This document shows, piece after piece, positions 62,229 through 64,000 of a DNA stretch of 64,000 nucleotides. Numbering within the stretch: position 1 is the first letter of the stretch; every line of letters begins with the position of its first letter. Origin of the DNA: an uncultured Saprospiraceae bacterium. Lineage in GTDB: Bacteria > Bacteroidota > Bacteroidia > Chitinophagales > Saprospiraceae. The stretch is from assembly GCA_905480605.1 (NCBI GenBank), contig CAJQRD010000050.1, positions 1-64,000 of the forward strand. The letters run 5' to 3'. The translations under genes were made by a program, and so were the position numbers. Below the pieces are notes generated by a model. That model searched no databases. It worked only from the letters and a program-made list of their open reading frames with translations, and was not told the DNA's origin.

Positions 62229-62609
62229 TTGGCAGGTGGGGTCGTGCCCATGGTATTAGGATTTATTTGGTATGGTCCTCTCTTTGGCAAGGCTTGGCAA
62301 AAATCTTTGGGGTTTTCAGACGAAGATGTTCAATCTGGTAATATGCCAGTAATCTTTGGGGTCTCATTCTTGGTTGCAATGCTTGTAGCATATTATTTAT
62401 ACAATTATGTGGGTTATCACGAAGCTGATGAACAAACATTCATACATTCTGCATTTCATGGTGCACAAATTGCTCTTTTTACAGCTGTTCCTGTACTAAT
62501 TTCAAATTCATTATTTGAAAAGAAAAACTGGACTAATATTTTGATCAATGCTTCCTACTGGACATTGACAATGGCAGTAATTGGTGGTGTAATGTCATTT
62601 TTTTATTAA
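62229..62609 (+). CDS. DUF1761 membrane protein (start codon altered)
   Basis: 126 residues from TTG 62229, the first standard start. The family N-terminus actually lies nine codons upstream: the frame from 62202 reads ATA-Glu-Asn-Ile-Asn-Ile-Leu-Ala, where ATG is expected. The protein has GVVPMVLGFIWYGPLFGKAWQK, the DUF1761 hallmark, then three further hydrophobic segments. About four membrane helices in all. Function unknown. Either TTG 62229 is used, which shortens the first helix, or the gene is damaged. Confidence 0.7.
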   Translation: MAGGVVPMVLGFIWYGPLFGKAWQKSLGFSDEDVQSGNMPVIFGVSFLVAMLVAYYLYNYVGYHEADEQTFIHSAFHGAQIALFTAVPVLISNSLFEKKNWTNILINASYWTLTMAVIGGVMSFFY

Positions 62610-62635
62610 AAAATAGTATTTATAGTATTAATGAG

Positions 62636-62661
62636 AGGAGCTAGTAGCAGCTCCTTTTTTT
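62636..62661 (+). terminator. Rho-independent terminator of the DUF1761 gene
   Basis: A perfect 7-bp stem (62636-62642 with 62649-62655), 6-base loop, and T7, 26 bases after the stop. Confidence 0.8.
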
Positions 62662-62694
62662 ATGCTAAGAATATAATATCATCTTTAAATAAAG

Positions 62695-62726
62695 AGGCCC
62701 TATGCAAATTGAATTGCATAGGGCCT
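62695..62726. terminator. Bidirectional terminator between convergent genes
   Basis: A perfect 13-bp stem (62695-62707 with 62714-62726), 6-base loop, with A/T-rich flanks on both sides. It lies 22 bases past the stop of the minus-strand secreted-protein gene and would also catch plus-strand readthrough. Confidence 0.8.
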
Positions 62727-62748
62727 TTTGCTTAATACGTTTCTTAAT

Positions 62749-64000
62749 TTATCTTATTACTGATATTTTTTCAACGAACTTTTGTTCACCTGAAATTACA
62801 TGTAAGAAGTAAATACCTGGACTGTAATCTGAAAGATCAATTGTAATATTTGATCTTCCAATAGTAGTGTTAATTAATTTCTGATTGACTAATTGTCCTT
62901 GTGAATTAATCATCGATACTTGCACATTTGATTCTATAGAAGAATTTAGTTCTACGTTTAATTTATCGTAAGTAGGGTTTGGATAGGTATGGATTGATTC
63001 TATTCCATCAGTCGATTTTTCCTCTAATAATTTTTCATCAATTATCCTATTTGTTCCATTGTTGCAACCTGTAAGTACGACATCATCTATGTATACCCAA
63101 TCACTGTTTCCTGATGCATCATTTCTAAATCTGAATCTTGTAGTTGAAGTAAACGTTCCAGTGATCACAACTGTTTCGAATTCTCTTACATTATTGCTGA
63201 AGTCAGTACCTCTGGCATATGTCGTTAAGGTTTGATAAGATGAACCTCCATTTGTTGATACTTGTAACCAGAAATCTTCACCATCTTCCATGCTTCTACC
63301 GACGTAGGTAAAGTCAACTGTTACTTCTTCAAATCCAGCAAGATTTAAGTTGTCTGTCGTCATCACTGAAGTATTTGTATTATCTCTTAACCTTATGCAA
63401 TATGATCCACTATTTGCATAATTAGAATCTTGTGAACTTCTTCTACAATCGGAGCCTCCATCATTCCAGATTCCCCATCCTGAATCAAAGTTATTATCAT
63501 CAATACTTTGTGTTGTACATCCTGTACTACAAGGTTGGCAATCAGTACCACCGCAATCAACTCCAGTTTCATTTCCGTTTTGAATCCCATCGCTACAAGT
63601 AGGTGGAGTAGAGCAAGGTGCACATGTTGTACCACCGCAATCAACACCAGTTTCATCACCATTCTGAATTCCATCGGTACAAGTAGGTGGAGTAGAGCAA
63701 GGTGCACATATTGAACCACCACAATCAACACCAGTTTCGTCGCCATTCTGAATCCCATCAGTACAAGTTGGTCCACCACCTCCTCCAAAGCAGAAATTAG
63801 TTGTTTCCGAAGCCCCGAATGATCCACCAGAAGCCAATACATTTCCAGAAGCATCTGTTACGGAGTATGAGCCATTTCCATATGCACAACATATTCCGTC
63901 GCCATAAGTATCAAAAATATTGTAGTCATAACATCCGTCAGGTAAACAGAATGTTTCAGTTAGTGTACTGCCATCTGGTAGGTTACCATAGGTACCTCCT
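62749..64000 (-). CDS. T9SS-exported Cys-rich-repeat protein, C-terminal part (5' end outside window)
   Basis: The frame is open to the window edge (a TTG at 63837 is internal). Visible parts from the N-terminal side: a domain with GDGICCAYGNGSYSVTDASG and SGGSFGASETTNFCFGGGG, as often seen in secreted Bacteroidota proteases and surface proteins; three 28-residue repeats (CTDGIQNGDETGVDCGG..C.PC); a beta-sandwich of the MAM/galactose-binding type (CIRLRDNTNTSVMTTDNL ... WVYIDDVVL); and a T9SS type-A sorting domain (HTYPNPTYDKLNVEL ... SPGIYFLHV). Any catalytic domain lies outside the window. Secreted or surface-bound. Confidence 0.88.
   Translation of the reverse strand, partial: GGTYGNLPDGSTLTETFCLPDGCYDYNIFDTYGDGICCAYGNGSYSVTDASGNVLASGGSFGASETTNFCFGGGGGPTCTDGIQNGDETGVDCGGSICAPCSTPPTCTDGIQNGDETGVDCGGTTCAPCSTPPTCSDGIQNGNETGVDCGGTDCQPCSTGCTTQSIDDNNFDSGWGIWNDGGSDCRRSSQDSNYANSGSYCIRLRDNTNTSVMTTDNLNLAGFEEVTVDFTYVGRSMEDGEDFWLQVSTNGGSSYQTLTTYARGTDFSNNVREFETVVITGTFTSTTRFRFRNDASGNSDWVYIDDVVLTGCNNGTNRIIDEKLLEEKSTDGIESIHTYPNPTYDKLNVELNSSIESNVQVSMINSQGQLVNQKLINTTIGRSNITIDLSDYSPGIYFLHVISGEQKFVEKISVIR
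63514..63765 (-). repeat. Three 84-bp tandem coding repeats (28 residues each)
   Basis: Units at 63682-63765, 63598-63681 and 63514-63597, each encoding DGIQNG(D/N)ETGVDCGG with five Cys. The first two are nearly identical in DNA, the third more diverged. Such Cys-rich repeats resemble calcium-binding or disulphide-stabilised stalk repeats. Confidence 0.85.

Noticed and set aside
63393-63854. 153-codon minus-strand frame over the Cys-rich repeats
   Set aside because: An alternative frame of the 84-bp repeats; repeat units divisible by three keep all frames open.
1-64000. Genome-wide reassignment of TAA to sense
   Set aside because: TAA ends many intact genes in the window with normal C-termini (for example sppA and both msr genes' neighbourhood), so TAA still means stop.
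1-64000. CRISPR arrays, prophage genes, integrases or IS elements
   Set aside because: None seen: no regularly spaced short direct repeats outside coding repeats, and no recombinase or intact transposase motif in either strand.

Overview
The window looks like a chromosomal segment of a free-living, probably aquatic Bacteroidota (Bacteroidetes). The DNA is AT-rich, about one third G+C by eye. The phylum call is firm. It rests on a SusC/SusD pair, PorP/SprF-like and PorV/PorQ-like type IX secretion (T9SS) outer-membrane proteins, four secreted proteins ending in T9SS sorting domains (one gliding-type CHU_C tail, the others type-A tails) plus a fifth at the right edge, SprB repeats, and N-terminal signals of the Bacteroidota type. 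The class is uncertain; the content would suit Saprospiria-like or Flavobacteriia-like marine bacteria. I found no tRNA, rRNA, CRISPR array, prophage or intact insertion sequence.

Layout, left to right. 1-1475: end of an OmpA-family protein and a tandem helix-hairpin-helix protein cut by an in-frame TAA. 1607-5809: methionine sulfoxide reductases msrA-msrB, a PlsC-type acyltransferase, and an MBOAT O-acyltransferase with an SGNH-like partner. 5820-11743: a T9SS cassette in which a very large SprB-repeat/CHU_C adhesin, frameshifted near its N-terminus, abuts a PorP/SprF-like gene. 11955-13712: sppA. 14414-22410: a compact polysaccharide utilisation locus (SusC, SusD, a surface glycan-binding-like lipoprotein with three near-identical domains, GH16 glucanase) that resembles beta-glucan/laminarin loci. 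23375-35951: mostly housekeeping and hydrolytic genes (type II NADH dehydrogenase, Lon-N protein, PorV-like barrel, holA, an M50-type protease fused to TPRs, gamma-glutamyltranspeptidase, alpha/beta hydrolase, beta-lactamase-fold hydrolase, PAP2, rlmF). 36216-36800: a dead LytTR response regulator. 37084-45793: CysZ-like protein, CotH/LTD surface protein interrupted by TAA, ABC ATPase and membrane partner, VOC protein, flavin reductase with candidate operators, phosphodiesterase and DUF1028 protein. 46035-50000: gluconate operon (GNAT, gluconokinase, gnd, gntP). 50991-59296: ten-domain fasciclin adhesin, SdiA-regulated-type propeller, a 43-residue membrane peptide, and a GMC oxidoreductase with its Tat-type small subunit. 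59383-64000: frameshifted Ppx/GppA, DUF4407, a VOC pseudogene, a DUF1761 gene whose expected start codon reads ATA, and the end of a Cys-rich-repeat secreted protein.

How the genes work together: the PUL would bind, import and cut a beta-glucan. The T9SS-tailed proteins would be exported through a T9SS whose core lies outside the window. The gluconate operon would import gluconate, phosphorylate it and oxidise it to ribulose-5-phosphate. The GMC pair is a periplasmic sugar or polyol oxidase.

The most unusual property is the number of broken genes: at least seven loci carry in-frame stops (mostly TAA) or single-base frameshifts while the surrounding reading frames remain well conserved. This could be real pseudogenisation, phase variation at short homopolymers, or errors in the source sequence. 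The sequence alone cannot decide. I did not find a clearly new multi-gene system. The best candidates for new biology are the M50-TPR protein with its overlapping two-TM partner, the triple-domain glycan-binding lipoprotein, and the paired operators around the flavin reductase.
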